Of a DNA stretch of 64,000 nucleotides, positions 41,878 through 51,441 are shown piece after piece. The stretch's first letter is position 1. Each line of letters opens with the position of its first letter. The position numbers were made by a program, and so were the translations under genes. A model generated the notes under the pieces. It was given only the letters and a program-made list of their open reading frames with translations, was not told the DNA's origin and did not search any database. The DNA lies in the NCBI RefSeq assembly GCF_050586345.1, contig NZ_JBOCEF010000023.1, forward strand, positions 3,469-67,468, written 5' to 3'. This DNA is from JBOCEF01 sp050586345 (GTDB lineage: Bacteria > Pseudomonadota > Alphaproteobacteria > Rhodobacterales > Rhodobacteraceae).

Positions 41878-43812
41878 ATGAGTTTGGCGGAATCGGCACA
41901 TCCGGCGGCCACCTGGGACTCGCGGCTCGCGGACGCCGTCGCCATCGCCAATGTCCCCACGCTGCAGCTTGTCCTGGTGCACCTGACGGGGGACATGGGC
42001 TGGCTCGAGGGCGAATACGCCCCGCGCCGGGGCAGGGGGCTGGACGACAATGATTCGGGCGGCCTGCCCGAGGCCCGGCAGGCCGAGATCCGCGCCGCCG
42101 CCGCCGCCGCCATCAAGGACTGGCGGGCGGGGGGCGCGGACCCGGCGACGCCCGCGCCCGAGGCGCTGGCGCGGATGCTGTCCGCGTCTATGGCCGAGCC
42201 GATCGGGGCCGAGTACGGCGAGATCGTCGCGCAGGAGATCTCGGACCGCACCCTGCGCCCGCGGACCCTTGGCCAGCCCGAGGGGTTCAAGGTGGCGATC
42301 GTCGGCGCGGGCATGTCCGGCATCTGCGCCGCGATCCACCTGCAGGCGGCGGGGATCCCGTTCGAGATCCTGGAGGCGGCGGGCGATTTCGGCGGCACCT
42401 GGCGCGAGAACACCTATCCCGGCGCCGGGGTGGACACGCCGAACCACCTCTACTCCTTCTCCTTCGCGCAATACGACTGGTCGCATTACTTCGCGCTGCA
42501 GGGCGACCTGCACGCCTATTTCCGCAAGGTCGCCGCCGATTTCGGCCTCGGCGCCCACACCCGGTTCCACACCAGGGTGGAGCGCGCGGAGTGGGACGCG
42601 GCCGCCGGGCGCTGGCGCATCACGACGCGCGGCCCGGAGGGCGCGGCGGTGCAGGAGGCGGACGCGCTGTTCTCGGCCGTCGGGGTGCTGACCATCCCCA
42701 AGGTGCCGCCGATCCCGGGGCTGGACGGCTTTCCCGGCCCGTGCTTCCACACCGCCGAGTGGCCCGAGGGGATCGACCTGAAGGGCAAGCGCGTCGGCAT
42801 CGTCGGCAACGGCGCCAGCGCGATGCAGATCGTGCCCGCCATCGCCGAGGAGGTCGCGCACCTGACGGTCTTCGCGCGCTCGAAGCAATGGGCGGCGCCG
42901 TTCCCGAAATTCCGCGAACCGGTGCCGGAGGAGATCCGCTGGCTGATCGCCGAGGTCCCGCTCTACCAGAAATGGTACCGCCAGCGGCTGGCCTGGACCT
43001 TCAACGACCGGGTCCATGCCTCGCTTCAGCGCGACCCGGACTGGGAGGACGCGGGCCGCGCGATCAACGCGACCAACGACTCGCACCGCGCCGCCTTCAT
43101 CCGCTACATCCGGGCCGAGCTGGGCGACCGGCAGGACCTGTTCGACAAGGTGACCCCGGATTTCCCGCCCTTCGGCAAGCGGATGCTGCTCGACAACGGC
43201 TGGTACCGGACCGTGGCGCGCGAGGACGTGACCCTGGTCGACCAGCGGCTGGAGCGGGTCGAGGGGAACGTGCTGGTCGGCGCCGACGGGTCGCGCCACG
43301 AGGTGGACGTGCTGATCCTGGGGACCGGGTTCCACGCGACGGAGCTGCTGTCCTCGATGGAAGTCCGCGGCGAAGGGGGCGCGGCGCTGTCCGAGACCTG
43401 GGACGGGGATGACGCGCGCGCCTATCTCGGGACCGCGGTCCCCGGATTTCCCAACCTGTTCACCCTGCTGGGGCCGAATATCGGCCTCGGGCACGGGGGC
43501 AGCGTGATCACCCCGGTGGAGAGCCAGGTGCACTACATCCTGGACCTGCTGCAGAAGACCTTCGCCGCGGGCGCCCGCACGGTGGAGGTGCGCCGGGAGG
43601 TCCACGACGCCTACAACGCGAAGGTGGACGCGGCCCACGCGGCGATGGTCTGGACCCATCCGGGCATGGACAACTGGTACCGCAACAGCAAGGGCCGCGT
43701 GGTGGCGATCACGCCGTGGCGGCACGACGATTTCTGGCGCATGACCCGCAGCGCGGACCTGGCCGACTACGTGATCGGCGGCGGGGCCGCGGGCGGGGCC
43801 GCGCAAGGCTGA
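41878..43812 (+). CDS. Baeyer-Villiger monooxygenase
   Basis: A 644-residue FAD/NADPH enzyme inserting oxygen next to a ketone carbonyl. An N-terminal extension of about 135 residues precedes the FAD fold VAIVGAGMSGICAAIHL near residue 141. The BVMO fingerprint FPGPCFHTAEWP lies near 285 and the NADPH fold VGIVGNGASAMQIVPAI near 307. GTGFHATELLSSMEV and GPNIGLGHGGSVITPVESQ follow. The long N-terminus is typical of the 4-hydroxyacetophenone monooxygenase-like branch. ATG 41878 has GGGAGG at seven bases. It starts a four-gene operon with CoA ligases and an alcohol dehydrogenase. Confidence 0.92.
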   Translation: MSLAESAHPAATWDSRLADAVAIANVPTLQLVLVHLTGDMGWLEGEYAPRRGRGLDDNDSGGLPEARQAEIRAAAAAAIKDWRAGGADPATPAPEALARMLSASMAEPIGAEYGEIVAQEISDRTLRPRTLGQPEGFKVAIVGAGMSGICAAIHLQAAGIPFEILEAAGDFGGTWRENTYPGAGVDTPNHLYSFSFAQYDWSHYFALQGDLHAYFRKVAADFGLGAHTRFHTRVERAEWDAAAGRWRITTRGPEGAAVQEADALFSAVGVLTIPKVPPIPGLDGFPGPCFHTAEWPEGIDLKGKRVGIVGNGASAMQIVPAIAEEVAHLTVFARSKQWAAPFPKFREPVPEEIRWLIAEVPLYQKWYRQRLAWTFNDRVHASLQRDPDWEDAGRAINATNDSHRAAFIRYIRAELGDRQDLFDKVTPDFPPFGKRMLLDNGWYRTVAREDVTLVDQRLERVEGNVLVGADGSRHEVDVLILGTGFHATELLSSMEVRGEGGAALSETWDGDDARAYLGTAVPGFPNLFTLLGPNIGLGHGGSVITPVESQVHYILDLLQKTFAAGARTVEVRREVHDAYNAKVDAAHAAMVWTHPGMDNWYRNSKGRVVAITPWRHDDFWRMTRSADLADYVIGGGAAGGAAQG

Positions 43813-43885
43813 GCGCGCGGCGGCGCGGGGCGGGAGGAGACGCCCCGGGCCGCCTGCGCACCGAGACATCCTGGGAGGAAAACAC

Positions 43886-45538
43886 ATGATCGACGTGGAA
43901 CCCGCGCCGCAGGCGCCCGAGATCGCCGACCCGCGCATTCCGCCGCATGACCGCGTGGTGACGCGCGCCCTGGTCGACCGCTGGGCGCGCGAGCGCCCCG
44001 AGAAGGTCTTCGCCGTGTTCGACGACGACGGCGAGGAATGGACCTACGCCCGGTTCCGGGAACTGGTGGTGCAGACCGCGCTCGGCCTGCAGCGGCGGGG
44101 CGTGGGGCAGGGCGACCACGTGCTGGTCTGGATGCCCAACAGCCGCGCGCAGATCCGCATCTTCTTCGCGCTCAATTACCTCGGGGCGGTCTACGTGCCG
44201 ATCAACACCGCCTACAAGGGCGGGTTGCTGGAGCACGTGCTGGCGGTGTCGGACGCGCGGCTCGCGATCGTCGACGGGGCGCTGGTCCCGCGGCTGGAGG
44301 GGCGCGACCTCGCCGCCATCGAGGCGCTGATCGTCACCGGCCCGCGGGCCGAGGCGGACTGCCTGCCGGCGGTGCATTACGACGACGTGATGCTGCCCGA
44401 GAGCGGGGTGCTGGCGGCCCCGGCGCGGGCTATCCAGCCCTGGGACCCGATGGCGATCATCTACACCTCGGGGACCACGGGGCCGTCCAAGGGGGTGCTG
44501 ACCTCCTACCTGCACCTGTTCTCCAACGCGGGGCCCGAAAGCTGGCCCTTCGTGACCGAGGACGACCGCTACATGATCAACGCGCCGATGTTCCATATCG
44601 GCGGCATGGGGCCGATGTTCTGCATGCTGGCCCGCGGCGCCTCGATCGCGGTGGTCGACCGGTTCGACACCGCGACCTACTGGGACAGCGTGCGGCGCAC
44701 CGGGGCTACGGTGGCGTTCCTGCTCGGGGTGATGGCGAGCTTCCTCGAGAAGCGCCCGGCGCGCGCGGACGACGCCGACAGCCCGCTGCGGCTGGCGCTG
44801 ATGGTGCCGCTTCCGGCGGATGCGGAAAGCTTCGCGACCCGGTTCGGCGTCGACGTGCGCACGATCTTCAACATGACCGAGGTCTCCACCCCCATCGTGT
44901 CCGAGGCGAACCCGTCGGTGCGCGGCGCCTGCGGCAAGCCGCGGGACGGGGTCGAGGTGCGGCTGGTGGACGAGAACGACTGCGAGGTCCCGGTCGGGGT
45001 GATGGGCGAGATGATCGTGCGCACCGACCGGCCCTGGGCGATGAACTCGGGCTATTACAAGAACCCCGAGGCGACGGCGAAGGCCTGGCGCAACGGCTGG
45101 TTCCACACCGGCGACGCCTTCATCCGCGACGCGGAGGGGAATTTCTTCTTCACCGACCGGATGAAGGATTCGATCCGGCGGCGGGGCGAGAACATCTCCT
45201 CGTTCGAGGTGGAATCCGAGGTGCTGGCCCATCCCGACGTCTCCGAGGCGGCGGCCGTGGCGGTGCCGTCCGAGCATTCCGAGGACGACGTGCTGGTCTG
45301 CGTCGCCCCGGTCGCGGGCGCGAAGATCGACCCCGAGGCGCTGCTGCGCTTCCTGGTCGACCGGATGGCCTATTTCATGGTCCCCCGCTACATCCGCGTG
45401 CTGCCCGAGCTGCCCAAGACGCCGAGCAACAAGGTGCTGAAGCACGAGCTGCGGGCCGAGGGGGCGACCCCCGACGCCTGGGACCGCGAGGGCGCCGGCC
45501 TGAAGGTGAAGGGCGAGCGGTTCGGCGCCGCCGGCTGA
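43886..45538 (+). CDS. Acyl-CoA ligase (AMP-forming), CaiC-like
   Basis: A 550-residue adenylate-forming enzyme activating a carboxylic acid to its CoA ester. The AMP-binding motif IIYTSGTTGPSKGVLTSY is near residue 190. The acyl-pocket region NAPMFHIGGMGPMF, hinge FFTDRMKDSIRRRGENIS near 425 and the catalytic Lys in PKTPSNKVLKHEL near 515 are present. Overall pattern is closest to carnitine/crotonobetaine-CoA ligases. ATG 43886 has GGGAGGA at nine bases. It follows the monooxygenase by 73 bases. Confidence 0.92.
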   Translation: MIDVEPAPQAPEIADPRIPPHDRVVTRALVDRWARERPEKVFAVFDDDGEEWTYARFRELVVQTALGLQRRGVGQGDHVLVWMPNSRAQIRIFFALNYLGAVYVPINTAYKGGLLEHVLAVSDARLAIVDGALVPRLEGRDLAAIEALIVTGPRAEADCLPAVHYDDVMLPESGVLAAPARAIQPWDPMAIIYTSGTTGPSKGVLTSYLHLFSNAGPESWPFVTEDDRYMINAPMFHIGGMGPMFCMLARGASIAVVDRFDTATYWDSVRRTGATVAFLLGVMASFLEKRPARADDADSPLRLALMVPLPADAESFATRFGVDVRTIFNMTEVSTPIVSEANPSVRGACGKPRDGVEVRLVDENDCEVPVGVMGEMIVRTDRPWAMNSGYYKNPEATAKAWRNGWFHTGDAFIRDAEGNFFFTDRMKDSIRRRGENISSFEVESEVLAHPDVSEAAAVAVPSEHSEDDVLVCVAPVAGAKIDPEALLRFLVDRMAYFMVPRYIRVLPELPKTPSNKVLKHELRAEGATPDAWDREGAGLKVKGERFGAAG

Positions 45539-45645
45539 GGCCCGCCCCCCTGTCGTCGCCGCGCCGGTCCGGGAGGGGCGGGCGCGGCGCCGCGACCACG
45601 AAAATCATGAAAACCGCAACGAAAAGATCCATGGGAGGATCCGCC

Positions 45646-46824
45646 ATGTCCACGCTTCAGACCGGGGCCGTCACGCTCACCTCCACCGAACGGGTGGTGT
45701 TCGGCGAACGCGTCGCCCCCGCCCTCGCGGCCGAGGCCGAGCGCCTCGGCGCGTCCCGGGTGTTCCTGGTCGCCAGCCGCTCGCTGGCCGAGGGGACGGA
45801 CGAGATCGCGCAGGTCGAGGCCGCGCTGGGGGCCCGCCACGCGGGGACCTTCACCGGGGTCGCCCCGCACGGGCCGCGCACCGACGTGATCGCCGCGGCG
45901 GATGCGGCGCGGGCGGCGGGGGCGGACCTGGTCGTCTCGATCGGCGGCGGCTCGGTCACCGACGTCGCCAAGATCGTGCCGGTGATGCTCAGGCACGACG
46001 TGCGCGACGCGGCGGCGATGGGCGATTACCACATCACGGTGGACGAGACCGGGGCGATGGTGCTGCCGCAATTCGCCCCGCAGGACATCCGCACGATCTG
46101 CGTGCCCACCACCCTGTCGGGGGGCGAGTTCAACCCGCTTTCGGGCGCGACGGACCCGGAGACGAAGGCCAAGCAGGGCTACCAGGAGCGGATGATGGCC
46201 CCGGTGTCGATCATCCTCGACCCGGCGCTGACCCGGCACACGCCCGAATGGCTGTGGCTGTCGACGGGGGTGCGGGCGCTCGACCACGCCATCGAGACGC
46301 TGCAGAGCTTCCAGTCCAACGATTACTGCGACGGGCTGGCGAGCAGCGCGCTGGCGCTGCTGATCGAGGGGCTGCCGCGGGTGAAGGCGGACCCGGGGGA
46401 CCTGGAGGCGCGGCTGAAATGCCAGATGGGGGTGTGGCAGTCGATGCTGCCGATCATCGCCGGGGTGCCGATGGGGGCGAGCCATGCCATCGGCCACGTG
46501 CTGGGGGGGCTGTGCGACGTGCCGCACGGGCATACCTCCTGCGTGATGTCGCCCTTCGTGCTGGCCTGGAACGAGGCGGCCAACGCCGGGCGCCAGGCGG
46601 CGATCCGCGCGGCCTTCGGCGCCCCGGACCGCCCGGCGGGGGAAAGCGTGGACCGGTTCATCGCCGGGCTGGGGATGCCGCGCTCGCTCTCGGCCGTGGG
46701 GGTGGGCGAGGACCGCTTCGGGCAGATCGCCGAATACACGATGGACGACATCTGGGGGCGGACCAACCCGCGCCCCATCGCGGGCCCCGCGGACGTGATG
46801 GAGATCCTGGACGCCGCGCGCTGA
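45646..46824 (+). CDS. Iron-containing alcohol dehydrogenase / maleylacetate reductase-like
   Basis: A 392-residue dehydroquinate-synthase-fold oxidoreductase. NAD binding is marked by VSIGGGSVTDVAKIVPVML near residue 105 and TICVPTTLSGGEFNP near 155. The metal-binding region is MGASHAIGHVLGGLCDVPHG near 285 with the ligand His residues. It should oxidise or reduce an alcohol/aldehyde or a maleylacetate-type intermediate. ATG 45646 has GGGAGGA at seven bases; an in-frame ATG at 45607 has none. It lies within the monooxygenase operon. Confidence 0.88.
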   Translation: MSTLQTGAVTLTSTERVVFGERVAPALAAEAERLGASRVFLVASRSLAEGTDEIAQVEAALGARHAGTFTGVAPHGPRTDVIAAADAARAAGADLVVSIGGGSVTDVAKIVPVMLRHDVRDAAAMGDYHITVDETGAMVLPQFAPQDIRTICVPTTLSGGEFNPLSGATDPETKAKQGYQERMMAPVSIILDPALTRHTPEWLWLSTGVRALDHAIETLQSFQSNDYCDGLASSALALLIEGLPRVKADPGDLEARLKCQMGVWQSMLPIIAGVPMGASHAIGHVLGGLCDVPHGHTSCVMSPFVLAWNEAANAGRQAAIRAAFGAPDRPAGESVDRFIAGLGMPRSLSAVGVGEDRFGQIAEYTMDDIWGRTNPRPIAGPADVMEILDAAR

Positions 46825-46839
46825 GCCTGCCGCCGGGCC

Positions 46840-46890
46840 CGGGTTCCGGTTGCCGGGTCCGGGTTCCGGGCACGGGTTCCGGGTCCGGGG
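46840..46890. repeat. Three copies of CGGGTTCCGG in the gap after the dehydrogenase gene
   Basis: CGGGTTCCGG starts at 46840, 46860 and 46873, with GGGTCCGGG between. The 223-base gap to the second ligase also holds a GGCAGG-CTGG-CCTGCC hairpin at 46931-46946. A partial terminator or an internal promoter region is possible. Confidence 0.5.
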
Positions 46891-47047
46891 GAGGGGGGGG
46901 CGCGGGCGGCGGGCGGCGGGGCGCCCAGGCGGCAGGCTGGCCTGCCTGCCGATGCGCGGTATGATCCCCGTCGCCCGCCGCTTCGACGCCCCCGCCAGAG
47001 GGGCGCGCCCGGCGGCGCCGCAATGATCCTTGGGAGGACCACGACAC

Positions 47048-48643
47048 ATGAGCGATGACGAAACGCTGCGCCGCCCGCGCAGCCAGCAGATCGGCGATCT
47101 TCTGCGCCGCAGCGCCGCGCGCACCCCGGACCGGGTGGCGCTGGCCTTCCGGGACCGGCGCGACACCTATGCCGAACTGGACGAGGCGGTGAACCGCGCC
47201 GCCAACGGGTTCCGCGCCGCCGGGATCGGCCGGGGCGACCGGGTGGCGCTGCTGTCGCGCAACAGCCGGACCTTCGTGGTGCTGCGCTTCGCCCTCGCGC
47301 GCATCGGCGCGGTGATGGTGCCGGTGAACTTCATGCTCAACGCCGCCGACCTCGCCTATATCTTCGGCCATTCCGGGGCGACGACGCTCTGCGTCGAGGA
47401 CGCGCTCTGCGCCGTGGCGGACGAGGCGGTGGCGCAGATGGACGGCGCCGCGCCGCAACGCTTCTTCCTGCCCCATGAAGGGGTGGACCCGGGGCCGGGC
47501 TGGACCTCGATCGACACGGTGCTCTCGCATCCCGACACGACCGAGCCCTGGGTGGAAGTCGGCCCCGAGGACCCGTGCCAGATGATGTACACGAGCGGCA
47601 CGGAATCCCGCCCCAAGGGCGCGATGCTGACCGCCTCGGCGCTCTACGCCAATTATGTCAGCACCATCATCGACGGAGAGATGGGCCCCGACGCGGTGGA
47701 GCTGCACTGCCTGCCGCTGTTCCACTGCGCGCAGCTCGACTGCTTCCTGACGCCCTCGCTGTATCTCGGCGCGGTGAACATCCTGCATGACCGCGCCGAC
47801 CCCGCGGCGATGCTCGAGACCATCGAGCGCGAGGGGGTGACCAAGCTGTTCTGCCCGCCCACGGTGTGGATCGGCCTGCTGCGCCACCCCGATTTCGACA
47901 AGCGGGACCTGTCGAGCCTCAAGCAGGGCTATTACGGCGCCTCGATCATGCCCACGGCGGTGATTGAAGAACTCAGCCGCCGCCTGCCGGGGATCCGCCT
48001 CTGGAACTTCTACGGCCAGACCGAGATGGCGCCGCTCGCCACCATCCTGCGCCCCGAGGAGCAGCTGACCAAGCTCGGCTCGGCGGGCCGTCCGGCGATC
48101 AACGTGGAGACGCGGGTGGTGGATGACGAGGACCGCCCCGTGCCGGTGGGCGAGGTCGGCGAGATCGTCCACCGCTCGCCGCACCTGATCCTTGGGTATC
48201 ACGACCAGCCCGAGAAGACGGCGGAGTCCTTCAAGAACGGCTGGTTCCATTCCGGCGACCTGGGGCGGTTCGACGAGGACGGGTATCTCTATGTCGTCGA
48301 CCGCAAGAAGGACATGATCAAGACGGGCGGAGAGAACGTCGCCAGCCGCGAGGTGGAGGAGGCGATCTTCCACCACCCCGCGGTGGCCGAGGTGGCGGTG
48401 TTCGGGGCGCCTCACCCCCGCTGGATCGAGGCGATCACCGCCGTGGTGGTGGCCAAGGATGGCGAGAGCCCCTCCCCGGAGGAGCTGCGCGCCTGGTGCC
48501 GCGAGCGGCTGGCGCATTTCAAGGCCCCGCAGCATGTCGAGGTGGTGGAGGCGCTGCCCAAGAACGCCAGCGGCAAGGTGCTGAAGCGCGACCTGCGCGA
48601 GCGGTTCCTGGGGCTGTTCGAAGACGCCTCCGCCGTGGGCTGA
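47048..48643 (+). CDS. Acyl-CoA ligase (AMP-forming), long-chain type
   Basis: A 531-residue ligase with MMYTSGTESRPKGAMLTAS near residue 180 (the TSGTESxPKG form of FadD-like enzymes), LPLFHCAQLDCFLTP, WNFYGQTEMAPLATI near 322, the hinge YVVDRKKDMIKTGGENVASR near 418 and the catalytic Lys in PKNASGKVLKRDL near 505. It would activate a second acid in the pathway. ATG 47048 has GGGAGG at ten bases. A 223-base gap separates it from the alcohol dehydrogenase gene. Confidence 0.92.
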   Translation: MSDDETLRRPRSQQIGDLLRRSAARTPDRVALAFRDRRDTYAELDEAVNRAANGFRAAGIGRGDRVALLSRNSRTFVVLRFALARIGAVMVPVNFMLNAADLAYIFGHSGATTLCVEDALCAVADEAVAQMDGAAPQRFFLPHEGVDPGPGWTSIDTVLSHPDTTEPWVEVGPEDPCQMMYTSGTESRPKGAMLTASALYANYVSTIIDGEMGPDAVELHCLPLFHCAQLDCFLTPSLYLGAVNILHDRADPAAMLETIEREGVTKLFCPPTVWIGLLRHPDFDKRDLSSLKQGYYGASIMPTAVIEELSRRLPGIRLWNFYGQTEMAPLATILRPEEQLTKLGSAGRPAINVETRVVDDEDRPVPVGEVGEIVHRSPHLILGYHDQPEKTAESFKNGWFHSGDLGRFDEDGYLYVVDRKKDMIKTGGENVASREVEEAIFHHPAVAEVAVFGAPHPRWIEAITAVVVAKDGESPSPEELRAWCRERLAHFKAPQHVEVVEALPKNASGKVLKRDLRERFLGLFEDASAVG

Positions 48644-48671
48644 AGGGGGCGGGGGGGCGCCCGGCGTCCCC

Positions 48672-50225
48672 CTAGCCGCCGAAATGCCGGAACACCTTCG
48701 GGTCGACGGCGGCGGCGCACAGAAGCCCGCCCCAGAGCGCCCCTGGCACGCCCGGCGTCAGCACGTCCTGTCCGGCCAGGAACAGGCCCGGGACCGGCGT
48801 CTTCATCCGCAGCGCGTCCGACATCAGCCGCGCGGGCGTGGTGGAGAGCCCGTAGAAGGCCCCTTCCCGATGTCCGGTGAAGGCGGCGGTCGAGAGGGGG
48901 GTGGCGAGCTCGCGGTAGACGACCATCTTCGCCAGCTCCGGGAACCGGCGGGCGAAGAGCGCCATCATCGCCTCCTCCACCTGCGCCTTGAACGCCGCGT
49001 AGCCCTCGCCCCGCGCACCGGGGGCGGCCCCGGCCCAGGCCGCGACGCTTTCCCAGTCGGCCCAGCACAGCAGCTGCCCGGTGTGGCGCATCCGCGGGCC
49101 GGGATCATGCGCCTTGTCCTTGAGCGAGCCGAAGGAGACGGTCATCTGCGGCGGCGGACCGTCCGGGGCGTCGGTCCAGATCACGTCCGTCTCTCCGGTC
49201 GGGAACAGCCAGTGATTGGCGGGGGTGGCGCCCGCGGCCTCGATATCCCCCTCGAACCCGAGGAACAGGGTGAAATGGGCGATGCTGGACGGGAGGGCGC
49301 GGATGTCGGCGGCCCAGGCCTCGACCTCCGTCGTCAGGACGGGCAGGAGGCGGTCCACCGTCTCGCGCGCGCCGATGTCGGAGATGACGGCGCCCGCGCG
49401 GATCTCCTCGCCCGCGGCGGTGCGGACCCCGACGGCGGCGCCGTCCTCGATCAGCAGGGCCGCGACCTCGACCCCCGCGCGGGCGTCGCCGGTCTTCGTG
49501 ATGGTGGGGATGATGTGATCGGCGAAGGCGCCCGCGCCGCCGACCGGGCGCCAGGAGCCGCTGACGAGGTAGGACCCGGCGATGCCGGCATGCATGGCGA
49601 AGCTGGCCGCGCCGGGGCGCCCGCCATGGTCGCCCCATTGCGCCGCCATCACGGCGGCGAGCGCCGGGTCGTCCGTCAGCCCGTCGATCACCTCGCGCGT
49701 GGTGCGCAGCCCCCAGTCGGCGATGGCGCGGCGGTTCCACCAGCCGAGCAGCTCGCCCGCCAGCCGCGGCATCGCGCGGGTCGAGGTCGCCTTCATCAGC
49801 GTCTCGCGCCCCGCGCGCAGCGCGCGGGTCCAGCCCTCGATGGCCTCGGCCTGGTCCGGGAAGCGGTCCTTCAGGTCCCGCTCCTGCGCCTCGTAGGGGC
49901 GCGAAAGGGGCAGGGGCGGGGCGTCGCCCAGGTGCAGGATGTCGTAGACGGCGCCGAGGGACGCGAACTCCATCGGCCTGTCGGCGATCCAGTCGAGCAG
50001 CTTGCGTTCGCGGTCCTGCGGCGCGGCGCAGCTGAGGTAATGGAGGCCCACGTCCCAGGTGAAGCCGTGGCGCGAGAAGCTGTGGGTCTGCCCGCCCAGG
50101 GTCCAGTGCTTTTCCAGCAGCAGCGCCCGGCGCCCGAGCTTCGAGAGGGCGGCGGCGGCGGCCATGCCGCCCATGCCCGATCCGATGACGATGGCGTCCC
50201 AGCCACGGGTGGTCGCGTCGGTCAT
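48672..50225 (-). CDS. CrtI/retinol-saturase-like FAD oxidoreductase
   Basis: A 517-residue flavoprotein of the phytoene-desaturase superfamily. The FAD motif IVIGSGMGGMAAAAALSKLG is near residue 12, LLEKHWTLGGQTHSFSRHGF follows, and the C-terminal GLFLAGQDVLTPGVPGALWG closes the FAD site. The substrate is a hydrophobic polyene or lipid-like molecule, not defined here. ATG 50225 has GGGAGGA at six bases. It faces the monooxygenase/ligase operon tail to tail (29 bases apart), and a TTGATCGGGGTCAT site lies 72 bases upstream. Confidence 0.85.
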   Translation of the reverse strand: MTDATTRGWDAIVIGSGMGGMAAAAALSKLGRRALLLEKHWTLGGQTHSFSRHGFTWDVGLHYLSCAAPQDRERKLLDWIADRPMEFASLGAVYDILHLGDAPPLPLSRPYEAQERDLKDRFPDQAEAIEGWTRALRAGRETLMKATSTRAMPRLAGELLGWWNRRAIADWGLRTTREVIDGLTDDPALAAVMAAQWGDHGGRPGAASFAMHAGIAGSYLVSGSWRPVGGAGAFADHIIPTITKTGDARAGVEVAALLIEDGAAVGVRTAAGEEIRAGAVISDIGARETVDRLLPVLTTEVEAWAADIRALPSSIAHFTLFLGFEGDIEAAGATPANHWLFPTGETDVIWTDAPDGPPPQMTVSFGSLKDKAHDPGPRMRHTGQLLCWADWESVAAWAGAAPGARGEGYAAFKAQVEEAMMALFARRFPELAKMVVYRELATPLSTAAFTGHREGAFYGLSTTPARLMSDALRMKTPVPGLFLAGQDVLTPGVPGALWGGLLCAAAVDPKVFRHFGG

Positions 50226-50296
50226 GTCGGTCCTCCCTCCCGCCCGGGCGCAGGCCGCCCGGAGGGTTTCGTTACCGCACCCGCCTTGAACGCGCC

Positions 50297-50310
50297 TTGA
50301 TCGGGGTCAT
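50297..50310. promoter_or_regulatory. FNR-like site before the CrtI-like gene
   Basis: TTGATCGGGGTCAT matches one FNR half-site (TTGAT) exactly and the other with two changes, the same pattern as at 8106-8119. It lies 72 bases before the CrtI-like ATG and overlaps the LacI stop codon. Confidence 0.3.
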
Positions 50311-51323
50311 CCCGCGGTTTGCGCCGGCGCGGCGGTGCTTTCGCGCAGGATCAGGTCGACGGGGATCACCCGCTCAATCCCCGCGCCGTCCTCGCCCGCG
50401 ATCAGCGCCAGCAGCAGCTCGGCCGCCCGCTCGCCGATCTGGGTGCGCGGCTGGCGGATGGTGGTGAGGGGCGGGGAGAGATGGGCGCCGACCTCGATAT
50501 TGTCGAAGCCGACGACCGAGACGTCCCGCGGCGCCTGCACCCCGGCCCGCCGCACGGCCCCGAGAAAGCCCACCGCCATCTCGTCCGAGGCGAAGAACAG
50601 CGCCGTCGGCCGGTCGGGCGCGGCCAGCCAGCGCGCGGCGGCCATGGCGCCGCTGTCCATGGAGAAATCGCCCTCGAAGATCCAGGCGTCCGGCGCCGCG
50701 AGCCCGCGCGCCGCCATCGCCGCGCGCCAGCCGTCGAGGCGCGCGCGGGCCAGCACGTTGCCATGCGGGCCGGTGACATGGCCGATCTTCCGGTGCCCGA
50801 GATCGGCGAGATGCGCGACGGCGAGCTCGGCCCCGTGGGCGTTGTCGACGCGGATCGAGGGCAGGTCCCCCGGCATCCATTCGCAGGCCGTGATCACCGG
50901 CGGGCGCCCCGGCACGTCGAGCGCGGCCGCCGACAGCCCCCCGTCGAACAGCACCAGCCCGTCGGCCAGCCCGCTGGTCAGGTAGCGGCGCAGGCGGTCG
51001 TCCGGGTCCGGCCCCATCTGGGTGTCGGCGATCAGCAGGCCATAGTTGCGCGCGCTCAGCACCGCCGACATGCCGGCGAGGATCTGGCTGAAGAACGGGT
51101 TGGCGAGGTTGGGGGCCAGCGCGATGACGCTGCCCGTGCGCTGGCGGCGCAGGTTCCGCGCGGTGTGGTTGACCTGGTAGCCGGTCGCCTGCACCGCGCG
51201 CATCACCGCCTGCCGCGTCGCCTTGGCCACCACCGAGGGGCGCGAGAGCGTGCGGCTGACGGTGGATGTCGAGACGCCCGCGACCCGCGCGACGTCCTGG
51301 ATCGTGACCGGCCTCGTGTCCAT
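50307..51323 (-). CDS. LacI-family repressor of the sugar operon
   Basis: A 338-residue repressor. The HTH TIQDVARVAGVSTSTVSRTL is at residues 7-26 with the hinge GYQVNHTARNLRRQRTGSVI behind it. The sugar-binding domain follows (LANPFFSQILAGMSAVLSAR; ALFFASDEMAVGFLGAVRRA; VSVVGFDNIEVGAHLSPPL). ATG 51323 has GGGGGAG at four bases. Two mirror-image operators lie 48-92 bases upstream, toward the divergent sugar operon, so it most likely represses both. The inducer is probably a sugar or polyol imported by the ABC system. Confidence 0.93.
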   Translation of the reverse strand: MDTRPVTIQDVARVAGVSTSTVSRTLSRPSVVAKATRQAVMRAVQATGYQVNHTARNLRRQRTGSVIALAPNLANPFFSQILAGMSAVLSARNYGLLIADTQMGPDPDDRLRRYLTSGLADGLVLFDGGLSAAALDVPGRPPVITACEWMPGDLPSIRVDNAHGAELAVAHLADLGHRKIGHVTGPHGNVLARARLDGWRAAMAARGLAAPDAWIFEGDFSMDSGAMAAARWLAAPDRPTALFFASDEMAVGFLGAVRRAGVQAPRDVSVVGFDNIEVGAHLSPPLTTIRQPRTQIGERAAELLLALIAGEDGAGIERVIPVDLILRESTAAPAQTAG

Positions 51324-51370
51324 GCGCTCCCCCTGCTGCGGGGGCCAGAATGACCCCTCGGCAAGGGGGT

Positions 51371-51415
51371 TGCAATCGTTTGCAGCATCAACCATCGTCC
51401 ATGCAAACGATTGCA
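51371..51415. promoter_or_regulatory. Pair of LacI-type operators
   Basis: TGCAATCGTTTGCA (51371-51384) and TGCAAACGATTGCA (51402-51415) are reverse complements of each other, and each is a near-perfect dyad with a central CG, as LacI/GalR members bind. The centres are 31 bases apart, three helical turns, which suits cooperative binding. Confidence 0.85.
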
Positions 51416-51441
51416 GAGTCGATTCCCGGGGAGGGGGCGGC

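Noticed and set aside
45607..45645. Upstream ATG for the iron alcohol dehydrogenase
   Set aside because: It is in frame but lacks a ribosome site, while GGGAGGA directly precedes ATG 45646.
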